64,000 nucleotides of DNA, from NCBI RefSeq assembly GCF_000021965.1, contig NC_011832.1, forward strand, positions 62,001-126,000. Reading direction: 5' to 3'. Below the pieces are notes generated by a model. The model saw only the letters and a program-made list of their open reading frames with translations, ran no database searches and had not been told where the DNA came from. Shown here piece by piece: positions 45,705-54,788 of this stretch (positions are counted from its first letter, which is position 1; each line of letters begins with the position of its first letter). The DNA is from Methanosphaerula palustris E1-9c. GTDB taxonomy: Archaea > Halobacteriota > Methanomicrobia > Methanomicrobiales > Methanospirillaceae. Made by a program: the position numbers and the translations under genes.

Positions 45705-46448
45705 ATGGATATCGGAGATCGGATACAGTCATGTGCGGAATCGCTCGGAGTCGACTATGTCGGTGTCGCGGACCTGACAGAGGCCCGGGAGTTCATCATC
45801 GAGCAGGGCGGGCCGGCGATCGGTCAGTACCCGTTCGGGGTGACGATGGGAATAGCCCTCATCGATCCCATCGTCGACCTGCTGCCCGACCGGGAGCGGA
45901 ACGGAGGCGGGATTCTCTATAAGCACCATGCCTATGATGTGGTGAACACTACGCTCGATCAGATCGCCATGCGGGTGGCGAACAGACTCCAGCGGGAGGG
46001 ATACCGGGCGTTGCCGGTGCCGGCATCGAAGAGGACCGATAACGATCGGATCTGCGGGCCGTTCTCACAGAAGCTTGCCGCCCATCTCGCCGGTTTTGGA
46101 TGGATCGGCAGGAGTTGCCTCCTGATCACGCCTGACCACGGGCCCCGGGTCCGCTGGGTGACGGTGCTGACCGATGCACCCCTGACCCCGACCGGTTCCC
46201 CAATGGAGAGCCGGTGTGGGACCTGCCAGGCCTGTGTGACGGCCTGTCCGGTGCAGGCGTTCACCGGGCGGGGCTTCGACCCGGACGAACCCCGAGAGGC
46301 CCGGTATGATGCAGCGGCCTGCGAGCGGTTCTTTAAGGCGGAGGAGGAGCGGACCGGCAATGCGGTATGCGGGATGTGCGTCTGGGTCTGCCCGTATGGA
46401 CAGGGTCGGCCGGCGCCAGTTCCTGATAGTTCGGCTTTTCAAAAGTGA
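45705..46448 (+). CDS. QueG-like double [4Fe-4S] cluster protein
   Basis: This is 247 residues from the ATG at 45705, which follows CCAGGAGA. The N-terminal half resembles the cobalamin-binding part of epoxyqueuosine reductase QueG and of reductive dehalogenases (AAHLAGFGWIGRSCLLITPDHGPRVRW). The C-terminal half has two [4Fe-4S] motifs, CGTCQACVTACPVQAF and CGMCVWVCPYG. Archaea do not make queuosine, so its substrate must differ; corrinoid-dependent reduction of another compound is plausible. It lies near the nitrogenase-like genes but is separated by 260 bases (45444-45704) that hold a T run near 45507 and no other gene. Confidence 0.8.
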   Translation: MDIGDRIQSCAESLGVDYVGVADLTEAREFIIEQGGPAIGQYPFGVTMGIALIDPIVDLLPDRERNGGGILYKHHAYDVVNTTLDQIAMRVANRLQREGYRALPVPASKRTDNDRICGPFSQKLAAHLAGFGWIGRSCLLITPDHGPRVRWVTVLTDAPLTPTGSPMESRCGTCQACVTACPVQAFTGRGFDPDEPREARYDAAACERFFKAEEERTGNAVCGMCVWVCPYGQGRPAPVPDSSAFQK

Positions 46449-46545
46449 CAGGTGACAGGGAGTGACACCTGTTTTGTATATGTTCTCCACAGGAGTACCC
46501 TAGAGAAGTTATCCAAAAAAGGTGTCACCACCTGTCACCTGTCAC
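46445..46545. repeat. GTGACA-rich inverted repeat, possible replication-initiator site
   Basis: Arms at 46445-46470 and 46520-46545 are reverse complements at 24 of 26 positions, separated by 49 bases. Each arm holds three GTGACA hexamers (starting 46445, 46452 and 46462, and mirrored in the right arm). The right arm lies seven bases beyond the stop of the P4-type primase gene; the left arm overlaps the QueG-like stop. The TGTCACC core resembles the TGTTCACC repeats bound by phage P4 alpha protein, as I recall them. Confidence 0.6.
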
Positions 46546-46552
46546 CAGATAA

Positions 46553-49033
46553 TCAGAGGGGGATCTGGTAACTCGCATCCCCCGACTCCAGTTCTTTTTC
46601 AAAATCAGCCAGTTCCCTGGAATTTTTAAGTCTGATCCCGACAAAGTACCGCCCGAATTTACCTCGTTTCTCCTCGAAATTGTGATCACGCAGCGCCTGA
46701 TAGAAGTCTTTGGGCTGGAGCGTCTCTTCGGAATATTTCGCACACCATGCGGCGTATTCATTATGGAGCTCGGTTCTCAGGCATCGCTCCTCCCCTCCTG
46801 TGATACACCGCTCCGGGATGAATCCCTTGAGAATATCCTGCTGTGCCCGGTAGGCGTTGGTGTTCGCCACCAGTTCAGGGGGTTTGGCGAGTGTGCCGGC
46901 TGTATGGTATCTCCGGAGACCAGCGAGCATCCAGTTCAGGATGCCGCTCCCCTCCCCGGCGAGCCGCTGATCATAGTTCGGGATCTTCTGATCATCAGGG
47001 ATCTCGACGGTGAACGGCCAGAGCCGGATCCGTCTCCAGATGGCACCATCCATCCCCCGGATGACGGGGGCGTGGTTGGTGGCCAGGATCGGCGTAAACA
47101 GTGGGGGAAAGGTCTCCTGATTCCGAAAGAGTTCGCGGGCGGAGATCGGGTCGCCACCGGTCATGGCCTTGATCTGTCCCTCGGCCAGCCGCCTTCCCTG
47201 ATCGGTCTCCACGGCGGTGACCAGCCTGGCTCCGCGGAGGGACATCAGGTCGGGGCGGGCCGAGGCGCTATTCTGCCGGCTCTCCATGAAGGTATCTGCT
47301 GATATGTGACATGCATACGCCCCGAAGACGGCTCGAAGCGTGGAGAGAGTGACGGATTTGCCGTTGCTGCCGGTGGCCCCATGCCAGATCTCAAAGACAT
47401 TTTCAGGGTTGGTGTCCAGGAGGCAGTATCCGGTGTGTTCCTGAAACGCCTGGATCAGGTCCTCCTTCCCCCCGAAGATCAGCCGGAGGTGAGCGTCCCA
47501 GAGGGGGCAGGCCGCCGCCGGGTCGTAGGCCACGCCGGCAACCTTCGTGAGCAGGTCCTCCTTCCGGTGCTCCCTGAAGGTGAGCGTATCCAGTTCAAGG
47601 GTCCCGTTCGTCAGGTTGAAGAGGTTGCCGTCTGCATCGAGTTCGTCGGACAGGATCCCGATCGTCTCCTCGCTCGATGCCATGAAGAGCATGTCATCCA
47701 GCCGTTTCTTCCCCTCGCTGATGACAGCCCATTTCGCCAGGGCCGGCCTCTTCGCGTCGTCGCGTTCACGATCAGCCTCGCGATAAATTGCCCGTGCGGT
47801 CTCCTTCGCACGACGGTATACCGCCCGCTTCGGGTCTTCACGCCAGCGCGTACCGTCCCATTCGAGCCATATCTTTCTGGGATGGCAGTACCTCGTCGTC
47901 TCTCCCCATCGAGCGGCGAACCGTTCCCCGTTGCCGGCATCTGTCATCGGGTAGTCCTTGCACTGCCGGTCGAGATCCTCGCCGGCCGCCTCCGTCTCGT
48001 TCGCCGGTGTTGCAGGGGAGATCCGGGTGGACGATGAGAGGGCTGTGTCGATGGTGATCCCGCCGTAGGTCTCCTGACCTCGCCGTTCATCCCACTTGGG
48101 ACGCATGAGTGCCGACCTTCGGAAGATACGATCGATCTGGTTCCGATCCCTTGTCCAGAAGGCCAGGATCGTACAGAGGGCCAGGTCTGCTGCCGAGTGG
48201 TCTCCTCTGTACTCCCCGAGGTCGCCGGCCCGGAAGAGTGCGGTGAACTTTTGTCCGTTCAGGGCTGACGCTGCCCGCCGGATCACCTCGGCATCCTCCA
48301 GGTGAACCGGAAGAGCGGAGGGCCTCGCCGGGGGCCGGACGGTGTGACGGCCGGGATCGATCTGTTGATACAGGGTCTCCAGCGTTCCGGTTGCGGCCTC
48401 CTGCACGTCGGCCGGGGTCTGTGGGATGTGCCGGCCTGTCATCACAAAGAACCTGCCGGCATCGTAGATCTCGAGGTCTCCGCTCCGGCATCGTGTGCCC
48501 GGTTTCTCACCGAGCAGGATCACGTGGGCGCCGGTCCCGGATTGCGAGATCTCAGCGTAGGAGGCGAATGAGCGGATCTTCTCCAGTATCCCGTCCTCCC
48601 ACCGGCCGGTGACGGGATCGCGCTGATGGTCCAGGTCGATGCCGACGATGCCGTCCCCTTCGACAAAGACGAATCCGATCCCGCTGACCAGGTCGAACGC
48701 GACGAATTTCTCGAACGCTTCCCGGATCTTATCGAAAGAACTCCAGGTCGCGGGATCGGTGGTGCTCGCCGGCCTCACCTGCATTCCGTCGTCCGTCGCC
48801 TCGACGCAGTATGGTACTTTCGTGGGTTTCCCCGCTCGGTACTCCAATCTCCAGAGAATCCACTGGTCACGTGCCTGGAGAAGAGCCGGGATCGCGCCGA
48901 AGTCCGGGGCTGCCGGTCGCTGGTTTTTCCTCTCTGCCGGTGCCGCTGCCAGTGTCGGAGCCGGCTTCTCCTTCTGTGCCGCAGTGATCACCCATCCGAG
49001 CGCCTCCGCTTCAGCCATGTCATTCATGTCCAT
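46553..49033 (-). CDS. P4-type primase-helicase of mobile element origin
   Basis: This is a protein of about 826 residues. The N-terminal part resembles an archaeo-eukaryotic-type primase-polymerase: GIDLDH near residue 136 (acidic motif), QSGTGAHV near 170, and DAGRFFVMTGRH near 195. The C-terminal half is an SF3 helicase of the D5/P4 type, with Walker A GATGSNGKS near 560 and RARLVTAVETDQGRRLAEGQIKAM-like segments (GARLVTAVETDQG). Such proteins start replication of plasmids and viruses. No integrase, capsid or partition gene is found beside it, so it may be the remnant of an integrated element. Start choice is uncertain: GGGGTGATC lies ahead of ATGs at 49033 and 49027. Confidence 0.85.
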   Translation of the reverse strand: MDMNDMAEAEALGWVITAAQKEKPAPTLAAAPAERKNQRPAAPDFGAIPALLQARDQWILWRLEYRAGKPTKVPYCVEATDDGMQVRPASTTDPATWSSFDKIREAFEKFVAFDLVSGIGFVFVEGDGIVGIDLDHQRDPVTGRWEDGILEKIRSFASYAEISQSGTGAHVILLGEKPGTRCRSGDLEIYDAGRFFVMTGRHIPQTPADVQEAATGTLETLYQQIDPGRHTVRPPARPSALPVHLEDAEVIRRAASALNGQKFTALFRAGDLGEYRGDHSAADLALCTILAFWTRDRNQIDRIFRRSALMRPKWDERRGQETYGGITIDTALSSSTRISPATPANETEAAGEDLDRQCKDYPMTDAGNGERFAARWGETTRYCHPRKIWLEWDGTRWREDPKRAVYRRAKETARAIYREADRERDDAKRPALAKWAVISEGKKRLDDMLFMASSEETIGILSDELDADGNLFNLTNGTLELDTLTFREHRKEDLLTKVAGVAYDPAAACPLWDAHLRLIFGGKEDLIQAFQEHTGYCLLDTNPENVFEIWHGATGSNGKSVTLSTLRAVFGAYACHISADTFMESRQNSASARPDLMSLRGARLVTAVETDQGRRLAEGQIKAMTGGDPISARELFRNQETFPPLFTPILATNHAPVIRGMDGAIWRRIRLWPFTVEIPDDQKIPNYDQRLAGEGSGILNWMLAGLRRYHTAGTLAKPPELVANTNAYRAQQDILKGFIPERCITGGEERCLRTELHNEYAAWCAKYSEETLQPKDFYQALRDHNFEEKRGKFGRYFVGIRLKNSRELADFEKELESGDASYQIPL

Positions 49034-49409
49034 TGGGATCACCCCGCCCGGTCTGCTGTGCGATCCGGTGGAGAGCAGATCATTTCGTGGGGAAGCGTGA
49101 TCCTTCCGCTGGTTGTTCTGATCGTGATCGCCGGGCTCGGTGCTTTCCGGAGGGCGGCCACTCGTCGATTCATGAAATGGCCTGAGGCACCGATCGGCGT
49201 TGCGGTCTTCTCTGAGGATCTGTGTACGAACGTTTCCATACTGGACTATCGACCTGGATCCTCGATAAGCAATAATCCGAATTCCTGCTGGCTTTCACCT
49301 CTCCGTTCTTTCCCTGATCAGATACTATTTAGCGAACGGATCAGATTCGGGCCGGTCGGCTTTTTGGGAGAGTTAAACGGTAGGATGGTGATCGATAAAA
49401 ATGGGGGAA
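49034..49409. other. Region upstream of the primase and beyond the PKD-protein gene
   Basis: These about 375 bases lie between the primase gene start and the end of the next minus-strand gene. A 66-codon minus-strand frame at 49039-49239 overlaps the primase start but shows no recognisable motif, so I do not call it. An AT-rich patch occurs at 49260-49330. No attachment site or tRNA is visible. Confidence 0.35.
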
Positions 49410-52400
49410 TCAGGGGAGGAGCTGATAGGTGCCGGTGCTTCCGATGATATAGATGTCGGCGCCAACCTGAAGGTTGAGCCCTCCATCAGTGCCGGTGGTG
49501 ACGTTGTACAGGTTGATGATCCGGTTGTCGTTCTGGCCCGGGATGACCTGTCCACCGTTCACCGTGAAACTGGTCCAGACATTCTGCGAGGGAACGGTCA
49601 CTGCCAGGGTCGACTGGAGGGTGTCGAATCCGTGGATGGCGATCCCGGTTACGGCACCTCTCTGGATGACGACGCCGTTGATCGAGAGGGTCGCGTCCGG
49701 AGCTGTGAAGGTCCAGATCCCTCCGCTCGAGATCTGGATGTTTGCACTCCCGCTCTTCTCGATGGTCAGTCTGACGATATCGTCCTGGTTGATCTGGTGG
49801 AAGGTGCCGTCGATCGAGACCCCGGTCGACCCGGACCAGGCGACGGTGTCCCTGAACTGGAAGTAACCGCCGCTCACCAGGGATCCCGGTTTGGCAGCGT
49901 TCAGCGTGATGGGTCCGCCTGGAGAGACCGGCTTGTAGTAGTTCCAGAAGTTGGTGTTCGTGTAGGCACTCTTGCTGCCCGGGTTGATCTGAACTGAACC
50001 GGTGGTTCCACCTGCCGGGTTCGTTCCCCTCCAGCCCATCGGAAGCACCTCCACGACGGTGTAGCCCTTTGCATTGTCCAGCCCGTAGAATGCATAGGCT
50101 CCGTTTGCATCGCTCGTCGTCGTTGCGATGACATTTCCGTTCAGGAACAGGTTGATCGTCCAGCCGGCGAGCTTCGGGTCAGCGGTGTTCGCCACGCCGT
50201 CGCCGTTCTGATCGTTGTAGATCGTTCCGTTGATCAGCCCTCCTGCCGGGGTCGGCGTCGTCGCTGGCGCGTTGACGGTGATCGTTCTCGTGGCCTGGGT
50301 GCTCTGCCCGAACGGATTGGTGACGACCAGGGTGGCTGTGTAAGTGCCTGGCGTGTTGTAGGAGTGGCTCACGTTCTGACTGATCCCTGTCTGGCTGCCG
50401 TCGCCGAAGTTCCAGGTCCAGGCGATGATGTTGTAGCCGGTCGAGGTGTCGGTGAAGTCGACCTGCAGCGGGGCATATCCGGTGGTCGCGGTCGTCGTGA
50501 AGTTGGCGACCAGCGGCGGGTAGACGGTGATGTACCCGGTTTTGGTGGTCGTGCCGCTTCCATAGGCGTTGGTGACAGTCAGGGTGACATTGAACGTCTT
50601 CGGGATGGTTCCCTGGTTGGTATACAGGTGCTGCGGGCTCCTGGTGGTGGCGGTGTTTCCGTCACCGAAGGTCCAGGCCCAGGTGATGATGCCGTCCCCG
50701 GTGGACTGGTCGGTGAACGTGACGTTCGCCTGCCCGTTGCCGACGGTCGGTGTGCCGGTGAAGGCGGCGACCGGTGGGTTCAGGACGGTGATGTAGTTGG
50801 TCCTGATCGTGGTGGTGTTTCCATACGGGTTGAACGCGGTCAGGGAGACCGTGTAGTTCCCTGCGGTGGTGTAGGTGTGGGTCGGGTTCTGGGCTGATGT
50901 CGTGGTGTTGTCGCCGAAGTTCCATGACCAGCCGTTGATCCCGCTCCCGGTCGAGGTGTCGGTGAACTGGACCGGGAACTGTGCGTTGCCGGCCGTCCTG
51001 TTGGCGGTGAAGTTCGCGACCAGCTGCGGCAGGACCGTGACGAAGGCCGGCTTTGAGATGCTGGCGGTGCCATACGCGTTGGTGATCGTCAGGGTGACGG
51101 TGTAGTTCCCTCCGGCGGTGTAGGTGTGCTGCGGGCTCTGGCTTGTTGAGGTGGTGCCGTCGCCGAAGGTCCAGTTCCAGCCGCTGATGGTGAACCCGGT
51201 GGATTGATCTACGAACGAAACATTGAGCGGTGCGTTGCCGAGGAGCGGTGCTCCGCCGAAGGCCGCGACGAGCGGTGGGTAGACGGTGATGTATCCGGTC
51301 CTGGTGACCGTACCGTTTCCATAGGCATTGCCGGCGGTCAGGGTGACGGTGTAGGTGCCCGGCGTGGTGTAGGTGTGGGTCGGGTTCTGGAGGGTGGAGG
51401 TGTTCCCATCGCCGAGGTTCCAGGTCCAGGTGGTGATCGAGGTGCCGGTGGTGGTGTCGGTGAACTGGACCGGGACCTGTCCGTTGCCGGCGGTTCTGTT
51501 GGCGGTGAAGTTCGGCACCAGCGGCTGGAGGACGGTGATGTAGGCGCTCTTCGTGGTGGTGTTGGTGAACCCGAGGCTGGTGTTGGAGACGGTCAGGGTG
51601 ACGGTGTAGATTCCGGGTGTCGTGTAGGAGTGGGTTGGGCTCTGGGTGGTGGCGGTGCTGTTGTCCCCGAAGTTCCAGGTCCAGGCGTTGACGGCAAGGT
51701 CGCTCGTCGTGGTGTCGGTGAAGAGGACCGGGAGTGGTGCGTTGCCGATCGTCCTGTTTGCGGTGAAGTTCGGGTTCAGCGAGTGGACGGTGATCGTCTT
51801 CGTCGTTGAGGCGCTGGCATAGGGGTTGGTGACGGTCAGGGTGACGTTGTAGGTACCCGGCAAGGTGTAGGTGTGGGTTGGGTTCTGGATGGTGGAGGTG
51901 GCACCGTCGCCGAAGGTCCAGGACCAGTTCGAGATCCCGTTTCCGGTGGAGGTGTCGGTGAACCCGACTGCGAGCGGGGCGATGCCGGTGGTCGGATTCG
52001 CGGTGAAGTTCGCGGCCAGGGCCGGCCCGACGGTGATGTAGTCTTTCTTCACGACTGTTCCGCTCTGGTTGGCGTTCCCGGCGGTCAGCATCACCTTGTA
52101 GGTACCCGGCAAGGTGTAGGTGTGGGTTGGGTTCTGGATGGTGGAGGTGGCACCGTCGCCGAAGTCCCAGAACCACCTGTTCACCGTTCCTGTTGATGTG
52201 TCGTTGAACTGGACCGGGAGCTGTGTGTTTCCGATCGTCTGGTTGGCGGTGAAGGCCGGCGAGACCCAGGTCGAGGCGGGGGCGATGCCGATCGCCGCGA
52301 TCATCGGCTGTCCGGTGGTGCCCTTCAGGACGACATGGATCAGGTTGTCGATGACGGTCACGTTCGAGTACAGGTCTGCCGTGGAGTTGGCTCCGACGGT

Positions 52401-54413
52401 GCCATAGACGTCAAAACTGGAGGCCACCGGGTTATTGTTGACAGTGACATCGAACTTCCTCGGGTTGCCGGCGTTGATGCTCGTGTCGGTCTCTGCAAAC
52501 TTTAACTGCACATTGTAGTTCCCGTTCGGTACATTGAACTGATAGTCGACCGTTCCGGTGGTGGACCACCTGCTGGTCCGATACAGGGCTGGGTCTGATG
52601 TGTTGGCGATGGATCCATTCACCGAGTAGAGCGGGGCTCCGGTCGGGCTGTAGCCCCACATGCCTGAGGTGTACTCCCGATCTGCCAGCCAGACATTGCC
52701 CAGGCAGTCGGTGGAGTTTGCACCGTACCCGGCGTCGACCCGGATCGTGTTCTGGTTGTTGTACACCATGACTGTCTTCGTCGCCGTGCTGTTTCCGACT
52801 GCGTTGCTGACCGTCAGGGTGACGGTATAAGCACCTGGCGTGGTGTAGGTGTGGGTCGGATTCTGGAGGGTGGCGGTGTTCCCGTCACCGAACGACCAGT
52901 TCCAGGTAGTCGGGGTGTTGGTTGACGTGTCTGTGAAGGTGACCAGGAGCGGTGCTGTGCCGTTCATCGGGGTGGCCGTGAAGTTCGCGACCGGCGGTGC
53001 CAGCGGTGGAGCGGTGACGGTGATCGTCCTGCTCGTCGTACTGGTGTTGGGGCCGGGGAGGGTGTTGCTGACTGTCAGGTTGACGGTGTAGTTCCCTGCG
53101 GTGGTGTAGGTGTGCTGCGGATTCTGGCTGGTGAACGTGGTGCCGTCGCCGAAGTCCCAGAAGTAGGAGAGGAGATATCCCTGTGAACTGTTGCTATCGA
53201 AGGAGACCGTGAGCGGCGCCGGTCCGGTCATCGGGGTGGCCGTGAAGGCGGCGATCACCTGCGGATGGACTATGATGACCCGCTGAAAGGGGTCGCTGCT
53301 CTCATGAGGGTTGTCTCCCAGGTCAACATTGGCGATCAGGGAAGCGGTGTAGTTCTGCTGGATCGATCCGGGGTTGTAATAGGTGTAGGGGAAGGCCGGT
53401 CTTGGATAGGCGTTTGTTGTTCGATTCTCGTCACCGAAGTCCCAGGAGAGGCTGGTCTCATATCCGGTGGTGGTGTTGGTGAACCAGACCTCCATCCCTG
53501 AGTTCCCCTCCAGTGGGGAGGCGTCGAATCCAGCGATGGGAGATTTATAGACCGAGATGTAATTTTGCCTGGCCAGGGAGTACGGGGTCAATACATCGCT
53601 CTCGTCGGTCAGGTTGAGGGTGACGGTGTAGTTCTTGATGTAGGGCCAGTCTGTCGGTGCTTGATAGTAGGGATACGTGTATGGGTTGGTCTGATCGGTG
53701 ATGACGTTTGATCCACTATCACCAAAGTTCCAGGATCTCTTGTACGATGACGACCATCCATGGTAATCGGTCAGGTCGGTGAAGTTGATCGGCACCGTCC
53801 CGTTGGTCGCGGTGATGTTCGCGATGAAGTAGACCCACGGGGCCGTGGGGTTCTGCGTCGGCTGCGTCCAGGTCGGCCCCTCAGATGGGTATGGGAATGT
53901 GATCGGCACGGCCCCGGTGACGGCTGCCGGCGGGTTCCTTCCGCTGCTGCTGTCCGGCGACCAGGCCCCGAGCAGCACCGCTCCACCGCCGCCGGTCATG
54001 CTGGCCAGACCGGTGCCGGGCCAGATCAGCTGCACCTGATCGATCTTCCTATCGGCGGTAAAACTCAGGTTGTCCCCGATGGAATAAAGTTCAGGTGTAG
54101 TAGAAGAGAGGCGTGTAGATAATCCGGAGGAGTTAGTGAGGTTGAACGCTGATGTTTTGTCCTGGGCGGTTGAATCGCCGCTGTAGAGGACCATCAACTT
54201 CGCACCCGAGAGGTTCAGCGTCTCGCCGCCGCGGTGGATCAGCGAGATGTTGGTGTGGCTGTCATCTGCCCAGAAGTCGAGGGCCACGGCCGGCACCTTC
54301 TCCGGTTGCGGAGCTGAGAGCATCGTGATCCCCATCAGCCCGACGGCTGCGACGAAGATCGCGATCAACAGGACGACCCCCATGATCTCAGCGTTTCCCT
54401 CGTTATTCACCAT
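49410..54413 (-). CDS. Giant PKD-repeat surface protein with pilin-like N-terminus
   Basis: This is about 1667 residues from the ATG at 54413. The N-terminus NEGNAEIMGVVLLIAIFVAAV has the archaeal type IV pilin signature: short charged leader, then a hydrophobic helix with Glu near its start. About a dozen PKD domains follow, each with a WNFGDG-type turn (for example TWNWSFGDGNTAT and HTYTTPG). A malectin-like unit (VDAGYGANSTDCLGNVWLADR) sits between PKD repeats in the first half of the protein. Near the C-terminus an SdrD B-type segment (GTIYNDQNGDGVANTADP) is followed by a beta-rich tail. It is probably a secreted adhesin or pilus-like stalk processed by prepilin peptidase. Some PKD units are nearly identical. 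Confidence 0.88.
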   Translation of the reverse strand: MVNNEGNAEIMGVVLLIAIFVAAVGLMGITMLSAPQPEKVPAVALDFWADDSHTNISLIHRGGETLNLSGAKLMVLYSGDSTAQDKTSAFNLTNSSGLSTRLSSTTPELYSIGDNLSFTADRKIDQVQLIWPGTGLASMTGGGGAVLLGAWSPDSSSGRNPPAAVTGAVPITFPYPSEGPTWTQPTQNPTAPWVYFIANITATNGTVPINFTDLTDYHGWSSSYKRSWNFGDSGSNVITDQTNPYTYPYYQAPTDWPYIKNYTVTLNLTDESDVLTPYSLARQNYISVYKSPIAGFDASPLEGNSGMEVWFTNTTTGYETSLSWDFGDENRTTNAYPRPAFPYTYYNPGSIQQNYTASLIANVDLGDNPHESSDPFQRVIIVHPQVIAAFTATPMTGPAPLTVSFDSNSSQGYLLSYFWDFGDGTTFTSQNPQHTYTTAGNYTVNLTVSNTLPGPNTSTTSRTITVTAPPLAPPVANFTATPMNGTAPLLVTFTDTSTNTPTTWNWSFGDGNTATLQNPTHTYTTPGAYTVTLTVSNAVGNSTATKTVMVYNNQNTIRVDAGYGANSTDCLGNVWLADREYTSGMWGYSPTGAPLYSVNGSIANTSDPALYRTSRWSTTGTVDYQFNVPNGNYNVQLKFAETDTSINAGNPRKFDVTVNNNPVASSFDVYGTVGANSTADLYSNVTVIDNLIHVVLKGTTGQPMIAAIGIAPASTWVSPAFTANQTIGNTQLPVQFNDTSTGTVNRWFWDFGDGATSTIQNPTHTYTLPGTYKVMLTAGNANQSGTVVKKDYITVGPALAANFTANPTTGIAPLAVGFTDTSTGNGISNWSWTFGDGATSTIQNPTHTYTLPGTYNVTLTVTNPYASASTTKTITVHSLNPNFTANRTIGNAPLPVLFTDTTTSDLAVNAWTWNFGDNSTATTQSPTHSYTTPGIYTVTLTVSNTSLGFTNTTTKSAYITVLQPLVPNFTANRTAGNGQVPVQFTDTTTGTSITTWTWNLGDGNTSTLQNPTHTYTTPGTYTVTLTAGNAYGNGTVTRTGYITVYPPLVAAFGGAPLLGNAPLNVSFVDQSTGFTISGWNWTFGDGTTSTSQSPQHTYTAGGNYTVTLTITNAYGTASISKPAFVTVLPQLVANFTANRTAGNAQFPVQFTDTSTGSGINGWSWNFGDNTTTSAQNPTHTYTTAGNYTVSLTAFNPYGNTTTIRTNYITVLNPPVAAFTGTPTVGNGQANVTFTDQSTGDGIITWAWTFGDGNTATTRSPQHLYTNQGTIPKTFNVTLTVTNAYGSGTTTKTGYITVYPPLVANFTTTATTGYAPLQVDFTDTSTGYNIIAWTWNFGDGSQTGISQNVSHSYNTPGTYTATLVVTNPFGQSTQATRTITVNAPATTPTPAGGLINGTIYNDQNGDGVANTADPKLAGWTINLFLNGNVIATTTSDANGAYAFYGLDNAKGYTVVEVLPMGWRGTNPAGGTTGSVQINPGSKSAYTNTNFWNYYKPVSPGGPITLNAAKPGSLVSGGYFQFRDTVAWSGSTGVSIDGTFHQINQDDIVRLTIEKSGSANIQISSGGIWTFTAPDATLSINGVVIQRGAVTGIAIHGFDTLQSTLAVTVPSQNVWTSFTVNGGQVIPGQNDNRIINLYNVTTGTDGGLNLQVGADIYIIGSTGTYQLLP

Positions 54414-54788
54414 GGTTATGGTACACCTGCAGCCCGGGCGGCAGGGCTGCCATTGATCCAATGATAGTAGTCCGTACTGCCTGATAACCCTCTCTGATTG
54501 AGCAGATCTGTCCGGTGTACACCCGCTGGTGCATTCCGTTCTTCAGCCCGACCCCGTTCCGACCCCGGCTGGAAACCGGGTATCTCTCTGTCTGCACGAT
54601 CGGAGAACCGATGATGACCAGACAAGAGCATCACCGGTACCCCGGCCGGCAGGAAATGATTGGTTTCATCACCGGGTGCCGGTTCGCCCCCGACCATGCA
54701 GGGAGGATACGCCGGCTGATCCGGATCCGACGGCACACACTGCAGGCGGATGGGCATCGTTGAAAAAAAGGTTGAGAGAGTACCTGGT
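54414..54788. other. Intergenic region between two surface-protein genes
   Basis: These 375 bases hold the promoter side of the PKD-protein gene and a minus-strand oligo-T run (plus-strand AAAAAAAGG at 54764) read toward lower coordinates. Three overlapping short open frames on both strands show no motif and are not called. Confidence 0.35.

Noticed and set aside
50662-52176. 504-codon minus-strand frame inside the PKD protein gene
   Set aside because: It is an alternative frame of the repeated PKD coding sequence, made almost only of R, H, D, P and L; a repeat-driven artefact.
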